From assembly GCA_000681355.2 (NCBI GenBank), contig JJNX02000014.1, forward strand, positions 1 through 37,989: DNA of 37,989 nt, in the 5' to 3' direction. The position numbers and the translations under genes were made by a program. Under the pieces are notes generated by a model, which searched no databases, was not told the origin of the DNA, and saw only the letters and a list, made by a program, of their open reading frames with translations. The stretch is from Peptococcaceae bacterium SCADC1_2_3. Lineage in GTDB: Bacteria; Bacillota; Desulfotomaculia; Desulfotomaculales; Nap2-2B. Shown piece by piece: positions 1-7,167 of the stretch. How positions within the stretch are numbered: the stretch's first letter is position 1; every line of letters begins with the position of its first letter.

Positions 1-1
1 T

Positions 2-305
2 GAAGAAACCAAATCGGAACTCGGGATGGATCATTACGAGGTAAGGAAGTACCCGAGCTGGAATCGTCACATCCTGATTTCCATGCTCAGTCATTTCTTT
101 CTCTGGCATATCAAGATAAGGTTGGGGGAAAAAAGCACCCATTATTACTCTGTCGCAGCTTAGGATTCTACTTACGGCAGTATTACCCTTGAGGACATTC
201 TCAACAGATGATTTGATCATGTTGGTCGGTTGGATACAAAGGAAAAATTACAAAGCCTATCTTTCCCACAAGAAAAGTAAATTGATTGGTAAGTACTTAG
301 TCTAA
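2..305 (+). pseudogene. C-terminal part of an IS4/IS701-like DDE transposase, frameshifted
   Basis: The plus strand reads as the C-terminal end of a DDE transposase. The run ELGMDHYEVRKYPSWNRH followed by a hydrophobic segment (FFLWHIKIRLG) is the conserved glutamate-helix region of IS4/IS701-type transposases. The frame starting at base 2 ends at a stop near 165, but homologous-looking sequence (LSQLRILLTAVLPLRTFS..., then WIQRKNYKAYLSHKK) continues in another frame from about 135 to a stop at 303-305. The switch falls on an A6 run at 129-134 and is +1 (or -2), not the -1 usual for programmed IS frameshifts, so an inactivating indel or a sequencing error is more likely. The 5' part of the element lies left of the window. 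The right end of the IS must be close to 305-320, where the opposing res reading frame resumes. The family call is from memory of motifs only. Confidence 0.7.
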
Positions 306-1281
306 ATATCGTTGTAGTGCTAAGCTCTTCAAATAATTTTTCACTTTCTGCTATTGTCTTTGATTTAAATAAAATAACCGGTTTAATCCTCTTTTTATAT
401 TTTTCAAATATCTTTCTTCTGTATTGGTTTAATATTATTCCCTGCAACGCACGGTTTATTGGCTGTAAATCAGCTTCTAAAACTTTTACTTCTTTGGAAT
501 ATCCATCTATCCTGAACTGTTTCAACGGATAATCAAAAATAAGTTTATCAAAATATTTATTAGCGATGTCTTGGTTACTAAAATCTACTGTTGCAGTAAA
601 TTCAAGTAATATATTATCAGGATTTGACCTAAAGATGTGATTTACAGTGCCTTCCCAACTAATTATTTCTTCCTTTTCTTCAATATTTAATTCCCCTTTT
701 TTTGTCTCTACATTGATATGATGAGCTTCATCTGAAAGAAGAACAATTTTTTTATCAGTAAAATCATCATAGGTAATAGAATTTTCACGAGGAGTATTCA
801 GACGAGAGTGTAACCCTTGAATTGTTGAAAAAATAATATTTATATCCTCTTGATTGGCAATTTGAAAATTATCAACTTCTTTAATTTTAATCTGTTTATC
901 TCCAAATGTAATATTTTCAGAAAAAAGGTATTTTATAGATAAAGAATTTAAGAAATTATCCCTCGTTTTGTTTATTATGTTGGTGCTGTTTACAAAAAAG
1001 ATAAAGTTGCGATATCCCTGTTCATAAAGGTAAAGAATTGCTCCTGCCATTATTAATGTTTTACCACTACCTGTTGCCATATGAAAAAGAAGTTGGGTGG
1101 GATTTTGCTTAATTTGTGGGTTGTTCATATAAAATATAAAATGAGAGAATGCCTCTATTTGATATGGTCTTAATTGGAATAAAGGATTGAGATTGTTTTT
1201 TATAATATGGGGGACTTCAGGAAAAGGTAATCCAAGTTCCTTTGCTGCTGATATTTTTTGTTCTAATGTTTGTCCTGGCAT
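217..1281 (-). pseudogene. res: Type III restriction endonuclease subunit (Res), N-terminal helicase part, cut by an IS
   Basis: This is the N-terminal SF2 helicase half of a type III restriction enzyme R subunit, which translocates or switches on DNA and cuts together with Mod. Visible motifs are the Q-tip-like LRPYQIEA (about residue 38), Walker A ATGSGKT (69-75), DEAH (184-187) in LLSDEAHH, and motif III EFTATVD. Res proteins usually exceed 850 residues. Here the native sequence stops near residue 322 (FEELSTTT, about base 315) and the last 30 or so codons are read from the inserted transposase end. The second RecA domain is incomplete and the C-terminal PD-(D/E)XK nuclease is absent. A GAGGT ribosome site precedes the ATG. 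The gene lies downstream of mod and the broken accessory gene, all on the minus strand. Restriction should be lost unless the C-terminal part is expressed elsewhere. Confidence 0.88.
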
Positions 1282-1293
1282 ATTTATTTTACC

Positions 1294-1832
1294 TCATAAA
1301 ACTGTTTTCATAATTTTATCAACACCTGCGATAAATGACTTTCTAATACTACACCCACTACTGCTCCATCCCCGCGGGTGAAACCCTTCTTATTTAATTC
1401 TCGAGCAACATCAAGTTCAGAATCAAATAAATCCGCCTGGACAAGTTGTTTAATATCAAATAAAGAACTTTCAAAACGCTTTTGAGCAGCTTTTACTATG
1501 CCTTATTGATTCTCAAATAATACCCTAGCATGATCTACTTCTTTAGCTGGGATATAATCAAAATCTAATTTTATACCTTCACTTCTCGGTGGAGTATAAG
1601 TTATATATTTCTTTAACGAGTCGATGCCTTTTTGATCATAATATCTTTGAAAATCCTCAATTCTGTCTGGCAAAACAACCTTTATTAATGCTAAAGATTC
1701 TGAATACCAAATTTCATAATCTTTTCTAAATTTTTGTAAATTATCGTTAGTTGTTAAAATAGATAACAACTTCGCACCCTTTTTAATAAGTTCTTTAATA
1801 TCCATTTTGTATTTATCTAAATTCGTTTCCAT
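1294..1832 (-). pseudogene. Restriction-associated helical protein gene with internal stop and deletion
   Basis: Reading starts at METNLDKYKMDIKELIKKGA and runs 109 codons to a TAA at 1503-1505. The same frame continues after the stop with GIVKAAQKRFESSLFDIKQL and then LVQADLFDSELDVARELNKK, a well-formed helical stretch, so the TAA looks like a CAA-to-TAA nonsense change in one gene. The frame then ends early at 1308. A C-terminus-like peptide (VDKIMKTVL, stop 1294-1296) sits in a shifted frame directly after it, pointing to an internal deletion just before it. I recall relatives as hypothetical proteins encoded between mod and res of type III systems; no enzymatic motif is visible. Its start lies 5 bp after the mod stop, which implies one transcript with mod and res. 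Confidence 0.7.
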
Positions 1833-1836
1833 AATC

Positions 1837-3699
1837 TTATCTATTATAAAACTCGCTATTTAACTTTTTATCTTCCTCTCTCACTCCATAATCCTCGTCG
1901 TCAATCTCACTGTAATTGACATAGAGATGATTTTTGTCTAAACATTCAATCAAAAAATTTTTTTGGTTTTCTAAGCTCAACTCTTCAAATTTATTTACAT
2001 TCTCATCAAATTGTTTAACATCAACTTTGTAACTCAAAAATGCTTTTTCTTTCATTATTTCCCAAAGATTAAGGAGTTCTTTTGCGGTTTTTGCTTTTTT
2101 TATTTCATCAATGTATTTTTCATTTAATTTCATTAGCTCTAAGTAGATGAAGGAACCGCCACCTAATTTTTCAATTACTTTTTTCACTCGTTCTTTTGTG
2201 ACGGTATCAACATAATGCATTTGCTCGCATAAAATAAACTGCCGGTTTCCGCCATCTTCTTTGTTTAACTCCAAAACAGCGTGAGCAGTCGTTCCGCTTC
2301 CGGCAAAAAAGTCTAAAATAATCGCGTCTTTTGTATTTCCGACTTTTAAAACCTGCTTAATTAGACCAATCACTTTCGGATTATCAAAAACTCCTTTGCC
2401 AAATAATTCTGCCAACTCTTCATTGGCTTTATGGGTGCTACCTACTTCGTCAAATGACCACACTGATCCAACAACTTTACCCTGCTTAACTTCTGACAAA
2501 AAAGTTTTAGCGTTTGGTGTTGCCTTTTCGTCTTTGCCAAAATAAATTCTATTTTCTTCATCCATCTTTCTTAATGTTTCTTGAGAAAATCTAGGATATC
2601 TTCCTTGTGGTGCAATCCATTTAACTCCATTTTTAAATAAAAATTGATATTTCCCTTTCTCTGTTCCACTTTTTGCATGTAGAGGTGTCGCTTTCCATGG
2701 TCCCCTAGGATCATTGTCTAAATTTTTATAAGCATTATTCATTTTATCAGTTCTATCAAGTAATCCTATGTTAAAATTATTTTTGTTTTTAGCAAAAAAT
2801 ATTATATTTTCATGTTGCGTTGAAACATATTTTGCATCATTCGATGTTGTATATTTACTATGCCAAACTAAGCTTGTTATGAAATTATCTCTTCCAAAAA
2901 CCTCATCACATAATATCCTCAAATAAGCATGCTCATTTTCATCAATTGAAATAAAAATCGCTCCATCATCTCTCAATAACTGTTTCGCAATTTCTAACCT
3001 ATTCTTCATAAAACTTAACCAACTTGAATGATTAAAACTGTTATTATAAGTAAAACTATCATTGCCAGTATTATACGGCGGATCAATGTAAATTAGTTTT
3101 ATTTTCCCAGCAAATCTTTTTTTGAGTGAATGTAATGCAAGCAAATTATTTCCTCTTATAATCAGGTTATCATTTCCCTTTATCTCTTTTACTTTATGTT
3201 CTCCTTTTTTATCTATTTTTTTAAAGTTAGTCAAAACCTTAGGTTCGAGAAGACGGTCAATTTCATCTGGGGCAAGTATTTCATTGTAAAATATTTCATC
3301 CCGTTTCTCGTCCTCTTTTTCCATACCACCTTCAAGCATACAATCTTTATATGGCCATACTAAGACAACTTCTTTGCTTTCAGAAAGATATTCCTCATTT
3401 TCAGTTACAAGTCCTATCTTGTTTTTAAACGAAGTATAACTATCAGGTAAAAATGCTTTATTGCTCACAAATTTTTGAAACTTGATTTTATCAAAAACAA
3501 GGACCCCCCCATCAACTTCCTGAAAGAAATGTGTTTTAATACTTTCATTTTTTAACAAAAGTTTAATTAAATCAGGGTCAAGTTTAAGAGATAATTCAAT
3601 TATCTTGTTCTTTAAGAGTTTACCGTCAACTACTAATCGTTCGTCCTTCTCTAAAAGTTTTTTAAGTTCTTCTAAAAGATTTTGCATATTTATTTTCAT
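1837..3699 (-). CDS. mod: Type III restriction-modification system DNA adenine methyltransferase (Mod)
   Basis: Site-specific adenine-N6 DNA methyltransferase of the beta class, transferring methyl from S-adenosylmethionine. The catalytic motif IV DPPY is at residues 206-209 (IDPPYNTGNDSF), and the SAM-binding motif I FAGSGT follows much later at 465-470 (DFFAGSGTTAHAV); that order defines the beta group. The region between them (about 270-460) is the variable target-recognition domain and sets a specificity I cannot read. The N-terminal 150 residues are a helical type III extension and the C-terminus is also helical. At 620 residues it has a normal family length and no lesion. An AAGGAAG site lies upstream; the second ATG (MQNLLEEL, 3687) has better spacing than the first. 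Because res is broken, this is probably a working orphan methylase that could still methylate the genome. Confidence 0.92.
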   Translation of the reverse strand: MKINMQNLLEELKKLLEKDERLVVDGKLLKNKIIELSLKLDPDLIKLLLKNESIKTHFFQEVDGGVLVFDKIKFQKFVSNKAFLPDSYTSFKNKIGLVTENEEYLSESKEVVLVWPYKDCMLEGGMEKEDEKRDEIFYNEILAPDEIDRLLEPKVLTNFKKIDKKGEHKVKEIKGNDNLIIRGNNLLALHSLKKRFAGKIKLIYIDPPYNTGNDSFTYNNSFNHSSWLSFMKNRLEIAKQLLRDDGAIFISIDENEHAYLRILCDEVFGRDNFITSLVWHSKYTTSNDAKYVSTQHENIIFFAKNKNNFNIGLLDRTDKMNNAYKNLDNDPRGPWKATPLHAKSGTEKGKYQFLFKNGVKWIAPQGRYPRFSQETLRKMDEENRIYFGKDEKATPNAKTFLSEVKQGKVVGSVWSFDEVGSTHKANEELAELFGKGVFDNPKVIGLIKQVLKVGNTKDAIILDFFAGSGTTAHAVLELNKEDGGNRQFILCEQMHYVDTVTKERVKKVIEKLGGGSFIYLELMKLNEKYIDEIKKAKTAKELLNLWEIMKEKAFLSYKVDVKQFDENVNKFEELSLENQKNFLIECLDKNHLYVNYSEIDDEDYGVREEDKKLNSEFYNR

Positions 3700-3813
3700 C
3701 TTCCTTAAAAAATTGGCGACATTTTAATTGTATTGTTGGAAAAGGATAGGTTGTATGGTCTAATTATTAAATAAAACTTTTACGTGGTCAAGGGTTTTTA
3801 TAGGTAAGCATAA

Positions 3814-4003
3814 GAAGCATAGGGACGTCAGACTGTGTGAAAAGTCAATTATTTTTGTATTAACCTTTGCAAAGTGGGGGAAAAATCTCATAACATGCTA
3901 TATTTTTCATATTCTCATTTCAAAATTGCCTTAAAATAAGTGTAAAGTGGGGGGAGATAATTTACAGAATTGGTTTTCATACAGTCTGACGTCCCTATGC
4001 TTC
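3814..4003. mobile_element. 190-bp MITE-like element with 30-bp terminal inverted repeats
   Basis: Bases 3814-3843 and 3974-4003 are inverted repeats that match at 29 of 30 positions; the outer part reads GAAGCATAGGGACGTCAGAC. The 130 bp between them is A+T-rich without an open frame and holds two direct copies of an AAAGTGGGGG motif (near 3870 and 3944). No target-site duplication is evident. The outer bases GAAGCA-AGGGACGT recur upstream of the truncated REP-type transposase at 5026-5054, so that transposase family may have mobilised this element. The rest of the gene-free stretch 3700-4350 holds an SLH fragment and a 44-bp hairpin, described separately; I see nothing else in it. Confidence 0.7.
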
Positions 4004-4007
4004 CACG

Positions 4008-4127
4008 GAGAGCCAGATCACCCGCCAGGAAATGGCTGCCTTACTGGTGCGGGCGCTGGCCAGAAGCGACCAGGTGGCGGTAGTAGTAATCAAATGCCTT
4101 CTCAATCAGCTCGGCTGCGGAGGCTGA
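4008..4127 (+). pseudogene. Fragment of an S-layer homology (SLH) domain gene
   Basis: The plus strand reads ESQITRQEMAALLVRALARS, matching the ITR-EMA-LLVRAL signature at the start of an SLH repeat, the module that anchors proteins to the pyruvylated cell-wall polymer. It begins directly at the edge of the 190-bp inverted-repeat element, has no start codon of its own, and runs into unrelated sequence and a stop at 4125-4127. It is a relic of a larger surface-protein gene. The minus strand of the next 100 bases also has an open helical frame (SASAAELIEKAFDYYYRHL), which I cannot assign. Confidence 0.6.
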
Positions 4128-4166
4128 AGATAACTCAAAGCGCCCCGGTTGGCGGCGCGCATTATG

Positions 4167-4210
4167 TCCGTAAGGGTCAGGTTTTTTATAAAAAGCCTGA
4201 CCCTTACGGA
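4167..4210. repeat. 44-bp near-perfect hairpin
   Basis: The arms TCCGTAAGGGTCAGGTTTTT and its complement form a 20-bp stem with one mismatch and a loop of only a few bases. The core GCCTGACCC recurs near 5833-5843 and resembles REP-type palindromes. It could also fold in RNA like a bidirectional terminator, but no intact gene ends beside it. Confidence 0.7.
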
Positions 4211-4350
4211 TTAAGAGATACCCTGAAAATAAATTTTCATCCTTGATTGATGTTGCAGCGAGAAGTGGTATAAAGCGCCTAATGTCCGCTCTCCCTTGTT
4301 TACAGCCGGTCAGTCGCTAAACGCTAAAAAGCTATGGCTGCGGGAAGGAT

Positions 4351-4674
4351 TTATTGCTTTATGCGCTCCACCTCGTTTAGCAACATCAGGAACTCATCCA
4401 GAGTCTTTACCTTCACCGCCCGGCGGTGAAGCGTTTTTAAGGTAGTTATGTCCTGAATTGCCCGGAGCCTGTTCTCCAGGTCACTAGGGTAGCGCCCGGT
4501 AGTTTCTTCCAATACCTCCAGAATAGCTTCAATTTGAGTTTTAATTGCTCCTCGTTGTTCGCCTCGTTGTTCGCCCTGATTAATCCACTTCTCCCGAATA
4601 CCATCAAACAGAGGGGATGTCTCCATTTTACTCACCTCGATAATTTTTGAAATTATTTCCCGGGTAAACCGCAA
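4351..4674 (-). pseudogene. C-terminal fragment of an Rpn-type (PD-(D/E)XK nuclease family) protein
   Basis: The 107-codon frame is highly charged and helical: GIREKWINQGEQRGEQRGAI, then helices ending VKVKTLDEFLMLLNEVERIKQ. This is the layout of the C-terminal tail of Rpn/transposase-like PD-(D/E)XK nucleases, with a G-E-x-R-G repeat after the nuclease domain. The nuclease core is absent. The frame opens with TTG at 4674; an internal ATG at 4626 has a GAGGTG site in front, so a 91-residue tail protein might still be made. It abuts the truncated REP-type transposase, implying a deletion that fused the two remnants. Similar tails occur at 6262-6784 and 7906-7974. Confidence 0.6.
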
Positions 4675-4927
4675 AGATGAAAAAACCGCCAGGCCAAGGT
4701 ACAGGTCCGGTTGCCAATCGGCAGGCGCGTTTCATGATTTGGTGGATCTCTTCACTTTTTTCATGAATGAGCAGATGGACATGATTACTTATCAGGCAAT
4801 ATCCGTATACTTCAAACTTGTCAGTTTTCACCTGGTCAAGAATTCCCAGAAAACGCTGATAGTCATCTTGGTCGCAGAATATGTCCTGCCGGCTAATTCC
4901 TCTTGTCACGATGTGGTAAACTCCGCT
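4628..4927 (-). pseudogene. Truncated REP-associated tyrosine transposase (RAYT, Y1_Tnp)
   Basis: The minus strand reads SGVYHIVTRGISRQDIF (from 4927), then a helix and YGYCLISNHVHLLIHE, which contains the HUH metal-binding pair (HVH) of IS200-like transposases. RAYT enzymes process single-stranded REP palindromes. Homology ends near residue 68 (KRACRLATG, about base 4705-4725), so the catalytic tyrosine region is missing and the frame continues into the neighbouring Rpn fragment. Upstream, the N-terminal codons are interrupted by a palindrome (4930-4947) that brings an in-frame stop; the remaining annotated start is a GTG at 4909. Non-functional. Its former substrates may be the palindromes scattered through this region. 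Confidence 0.75.
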
Positions 4928-4929
4928 CT

Positions 4930-4947
4930 ACCTGTCGGCAGACAGGT
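4930..4947. repeat. Palindrome ACCTGTC-GGCA-GACAGGT interrupting the RAYT gene
   Basis: A perfect 7-bp stem with a 4-base loop sits between the N-terminal codons and the SGVYHIV segment of the RAYT remnant and introduces a stop. Related GACAGGC-type palindromes are found inside ileS (10000-10018) and inside the repeat at 8999-9222. Confidence 0.6.
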
Positions 4948-5025
4948 CTCACACCGCTCCCTTGCTTGTCTTGCTATCGATCATCACGCTTTCGGAATTT
5001 CTTTATTATACTTAACAATTGCTAA

Positions 5026-5054
5026 GGAAGTAAGAAAAACGTCCCTTTGCTTCC
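5026..5054. repeat. REP-like palindrome upstream of the RAYT remnant
   Basis: On the minus strand the segment reads GGAAGCAAAGGGACGT and then a T-rich stretch ending CTTACTTCC, so its outer bases GGAAG/CTTCC pair. A palindrome directly upstream of a RAYT gene is the usual place for its cognate REP. The GAAGC-AAGGGACGT core is shared with the terminal repeats of the element at 3814-4003. Confidence 0.5.
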
Positions 5055-5092
5055 CCGGGTGATTATCTCTGGAATTTGGGGTTATTCGTCGG

Positions 5093-5545
5093 CTATGGCT
5101 TGATTACCTTGCCTGCGGCGAGAAAATGCTGATCAAAAGTAAAGATTTGATCTACGCCGAACTGATCGGCAAGCACTATGCTGGTAGCATCACAGTAAGA
5201 AAGAGGAAGGTCCCGGTACTTCTTTAGCAATTTGCTGGTTTGTTTGTCTACGGAGGCGCTGACCTGAATTATTGTTAAAACTGGCGGCTGAATTTGGTCC
5301 AACAGCTCAAGAAAGCTAAAAGCCTGCTGTCTGATATGTGGATTTTTTCGGTACCGCATCCAGGTATAAGTTTCGCCGATGACAAAATTGCTGGTAACGA
5401 GGAGCTTTCCGGTTTCGATGGACAGGTTCCAAAGTTCAATCTCCTTTTCATGAGCGGGGTCCCGGTCGTTCATTACGGCTATGAAGCCGGCACTGTCAAC
5501 AAAGAGATCAAAGTGGGCCGGGACCTCCGTAGAGGTCCTTTTCAT
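5093..5545 (-). CDS. PIN-domain ribonuclease toxin (VapC-like), pair 1
   Basis: A 150-residue PIN domain, a Mg-dependent RNase fold; in toxin-antitoxin pairs such proteins usually cleave tRNA or rRNA. The first acidic residue is in LFVDSAGFIAVMND (D near 18). A second acidic position lies in VIGETYTWM, and the C-terminal cluster is SYCDATSIVLADQFGVDQIF followed by FD in TFDQHF. The frame overlaps the 3' end of the upstream antitoxin gene by 38 bp, typical of translationally coupled TA pairs. The true start could lie a few codons in, since the first dozen residues (MKRTSTEVPAHFD) precede the fold. No frameshift or missing catalytic residue is visible, so it is probably active or recently so. 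Confidence 0.85.
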   Translation of the reverse strand: MKRTSTEVPAHFDLFVDSAGFIAVMNDRDPAHEKEIELWNLSIETGKLLVTSNFVIGETYTWMRYRKNPHIRQQAFSFLELLDQIQPPVLTIIQVSASVDKQTSKLLKKYRDLPLSYCDATSIVLADQFGVDQIFTFDQHFLAAGKVIKP

Positions 5546-5729
5546 AAGTGTGAGAACCTCCTTCCGGGTCGCTTATCAACCCGATCAGTTTTTTTAGCGC
5601 AGCCATGCTCTTTTCCGGTTCCTTCTCTTTAAATATTGGTTCATTTTCTTTTTCAATTAAATGTACCAGTTTCTTCCGCTCCTGCGGGCTCAGCTTCTTA
5701 ACTTCTTCGAGGATTTTTTCTATAGCCAT
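5508..5729 (-). CDS. Small antitoxin partner of PIN toxin, pair 1
   Basis: A 73-residue charged protein. Residues 1-45 form a helical segment (MAIEKILEEVKKLSPQERKK...), followed by the short motif GLISDPEGGSHTYEKDLYG, which resembles the toxin-wrapping tail of Phd/DUF2281-type antitoxins. It lies immediately upstream of, and overlaps, the PIN toxin gene. An extended -10 promoter (TGG-TATAAT) lies about 60 bp upstream on the minus strand. Autoregulation by the antitoxin-toxin complex would be expected for the class, but I see no clear operator. Confidence 0.75.
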   Translation of the reverse strand: MAIEKILEEVKKLSPQERKKLVHLIEKENEPIFKEKEPEKSMAALKKLIGLISDPEGGSHTYEKDLYGGPGPL

Positions 5730-5785
5730 TTTGTCACCTGCTTTCGACAGTATAATTAAGGTGAAAAATAACGTTTGCTAATAGC

Positions 5786-5794
5786 ATTATACCA
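5786..5794 (-). promoter_or_regulatory. Extended -10 promoter element for TA pair 1
   Basis: On the minus strand the sequence reads TGGTATAAT, a perfect TATAAT with an upstream TGn extension, about 57 bp before the antitoxin ATG. No strong -35 is visible, which fits an extended -10 promoter. Confidence 0.6.
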
Positions 5795-5851
5795 CAGTAA
5801 GAGTGCTTTAAAGATAAATAAAAATTTACAAAGTAAAGCCTGACCCCTGGG

Positions 5852-6052
5852 TCACTCCCCAAAACCAATCAGCATAATATCGATATTAGCAAAAAACACG
5901 ATGACAGCACCGATACATAGGATATAAAATCCATGTTTATATCCCTTTAACAAGCGGAAGGCCTCAACTAACAATACTATTTCACATAATATAGCAACAA
6001 TGTAAGCGTTAGCGGAAGACCAATATAAAACCCCACTATCGAAACAAAGCAC
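5852..6052 (-). CDS. Small two-helix membrane protein, unknown, possibly a remnant
   Basis: A 66-codon frame starting at GTG with two strong hydrophobic segments: about residues 13-33 (ANAYIVAILCEIVLLVEAF) and 43-63 (FYILCIGAVIVFFANIDIML). No ribosome site is evident, and the frame is open a little further upstream, so it may be the C-terminal end of a longer broken membrane protein. I recognise no family. The stop codon lies beside a REP-like GCCTGACCCC motif (about 5833-5848), so the last residues may be repeat-derived. Confidence 0.4.
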   Translation of the reverse strand: MLCFDSGVLYWSSANAYIVAILCEIVLLVEAFRLLKGYKHGFYILCIGAVIVFFANIDIMLIGFGE

Positions 6053-6058
6053 AAATAT

Positions 6059-6784
6059 TTGACAGGGAATCGAAAGAATATTATATACTATTGTGCCACA
6101 GCCATATTTTCAGATTCTACCTGTCGCCTGTACAGCCCCCTCAGATTCGCAATTGCGGGTGCGAATTATGGTGACTTATACGCCCCTATCATCCCTGTAG
6201 CTGAAGTTTTTGGCGTACCGAAGGAGATCTTCGTCTGGGACGGAAAATGTCTGGCGATAGATGATGAAACAGGCGATATTTTCACTGATTTATTAGAAGT
6301 CCATATCCTGGAGATTAATAAAGTAAAGGTTATTGACCGTAAACCAAAGGATAACCTGGAAGCCTGGATGGTATATTTCAGCAACCTGGAAGGTAAAGAA
6401 ATGGAGGCAATAGCCATGGAGAATGCAGCAATTAGAAAAGCATTAACCATTGAAGAAATGTTCTGGCAAAGCGAAAAGGAACGCAGGTTATACGAACTGC
6501 GGGAAAAGGCAATTCTGGAGGAACGCTCTGCAATTGTAGAGGCTAGAGCAGAAGGAGAGGCTAAAGGCAGGGCAGAGGCAAAACAGGATGACATTTGTAA
6601 ATTCATGTCGAAAAGATTTGGGATAGCCCCTGGTGAAAAAATGCCAAAAATTAAGCAAATGACCAACCTGGAAATCCTGGACCACGTTATGGAAGAACTG
6701 TTTGCCGCCAACACTGTAGAAGAAGCACAAGCGATCATTCACGATGGCCTTGGCAAATCTCTTCACGTAGAAAACAAGATTTGA
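6059..6784 (+). pseudogene. Chimeric remnant: stalk-domain fragment joined to an Rpn nuclease C-terminus
   Basis: A 241-codon frame from TTG, with no convincing ribosome site. Residues about 33-68 (YAPIIPVAEVFGVPKEIFVW, then DGKCLAI) match the second half of a copper-amine-oxidase-N/stalk domain (Y-P-R-VAEALG, WDGK), a cell-surface module. From about residue 74 (IFTDLLEVHILEINKVKVID) to 185 it matches the C-terminal half of Rpn-type PD-(D/E)XK proteins, with the TDLLE-H-E strand and the AR.EGEAKGRAEAK coiled tail. The catalytic N-terminal PD-(D/E)XK core is absent. The simplest reading is two broken genes joined by deletion. The frame is long and open, so a protein might still be made, but neither parent function should survive. 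Confidence 0.6.
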
Positions 6785-6849
6785 TATGATCCCCAAAGAA
6801 AAAATAGCAGGTTTTCTTATTTTTTAGAAAGCATGCTATCTGTACCCTT

Positions 6850-6960
6850 CTATCTGTACCCTTCTTTAGTGTAACTCCTGGCCAGCAGGATCAGATCAAT
6901 TGTATCCACCCTGCCGTTGGCGCTGAAGTCTGCCGCCGGGTTAAAGCCAATTTCCTCCTG
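6850..6960 (-). pseudogene. Dockerin-like (type I, EF-hand) fragment
   Basis: The minus strand reads FNPAADFSANGRVDTIDLIL then LARSYTKEGYR and a stop at 6850-6852. The D-x-S-x-N-G-x-V-D-x-x-D-L pattern is the calcium-binding loop and first helix of a dockerin repeat, and the short tail after LLARSY fits a protein C-terminus. No start or upstream domain is present, so this is the last 35 or so codons of a lost secreted protein. A 15-bp tandem duplication (CTATCTGTACCCTT units) lies at the stop. The rest of 6785-7167 holds two palindromic repeats and nothing else I can name. Confidence 0.6.
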
Positions 6961-6997
6961 AAATGATCGGCACAACCTTAGCCCGGAATTCTTTCGT

Positions 6998-7050
6998 AAG
7001 GCAGGCCTTATCTCTATATGGGAGTTGAGACCTGCCCTTATTTTAAAAGG
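6998..7050. repeat. 53-bp hairpin repeat, copy 1
   Basis: AAGGCAGGCCTTA and, 15-20 bp later, GAGACCTGCCCTT pair as arms, followed by TTTTAAAAGG. Nearly the same 53-bp unit recurs at 8005-8057. Position 6998-7050 precedes no gene on either strand. Confidence 0.65.
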
Positions 7051-7109
7051 TGAAGCTTAGTGTTTTAATGGTGTTCTCTTTCGGGATGCTGAACATGTAT
7101 CTGGTATTG

Positions 7110-7150
7110 CTAGGGGCAGCCACAAGAACCGTCCCTGTGGCTGCCCCTAG
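7110..7150. repeat. Perfect 15-bp inverted repeat around a CCGTCCC core
   Basis: CTAGGGGCAGCCACA and its exact complement flank an 11-base loop containing GAACCGTCCC. The same GAACCGTCCCC core occurs at 7884-7894, 32938-32958 and 33004-33024, so it belongs to a dispersed REP-like family. Confidence 0.7.
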
Positions 7151-7167
7151 CCCTTGGCAGGCGCAGG

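Noticed and set aside
4099-4160. Minus-strand helical frame (SASAAELIEKAFDYYYRHL) as a gene
   Set aside because: Too short, without start or ribosome site, and overlaps the SLH relic; noted only as a possible second relic.
3947-4246. 99-codon plus-strand frame
   Set aside because: It runs through the inverted-repeat element, an out-of-frame SLH region and a hairpin; composition is not protein-like.
6166-6796. Long minus-strand frames opposite the stalk/Rpn chimera
   Set aside because: Ser/Ile-rich mirror frames without motifs or ribosome sites; the plus strand has recognisable domains.
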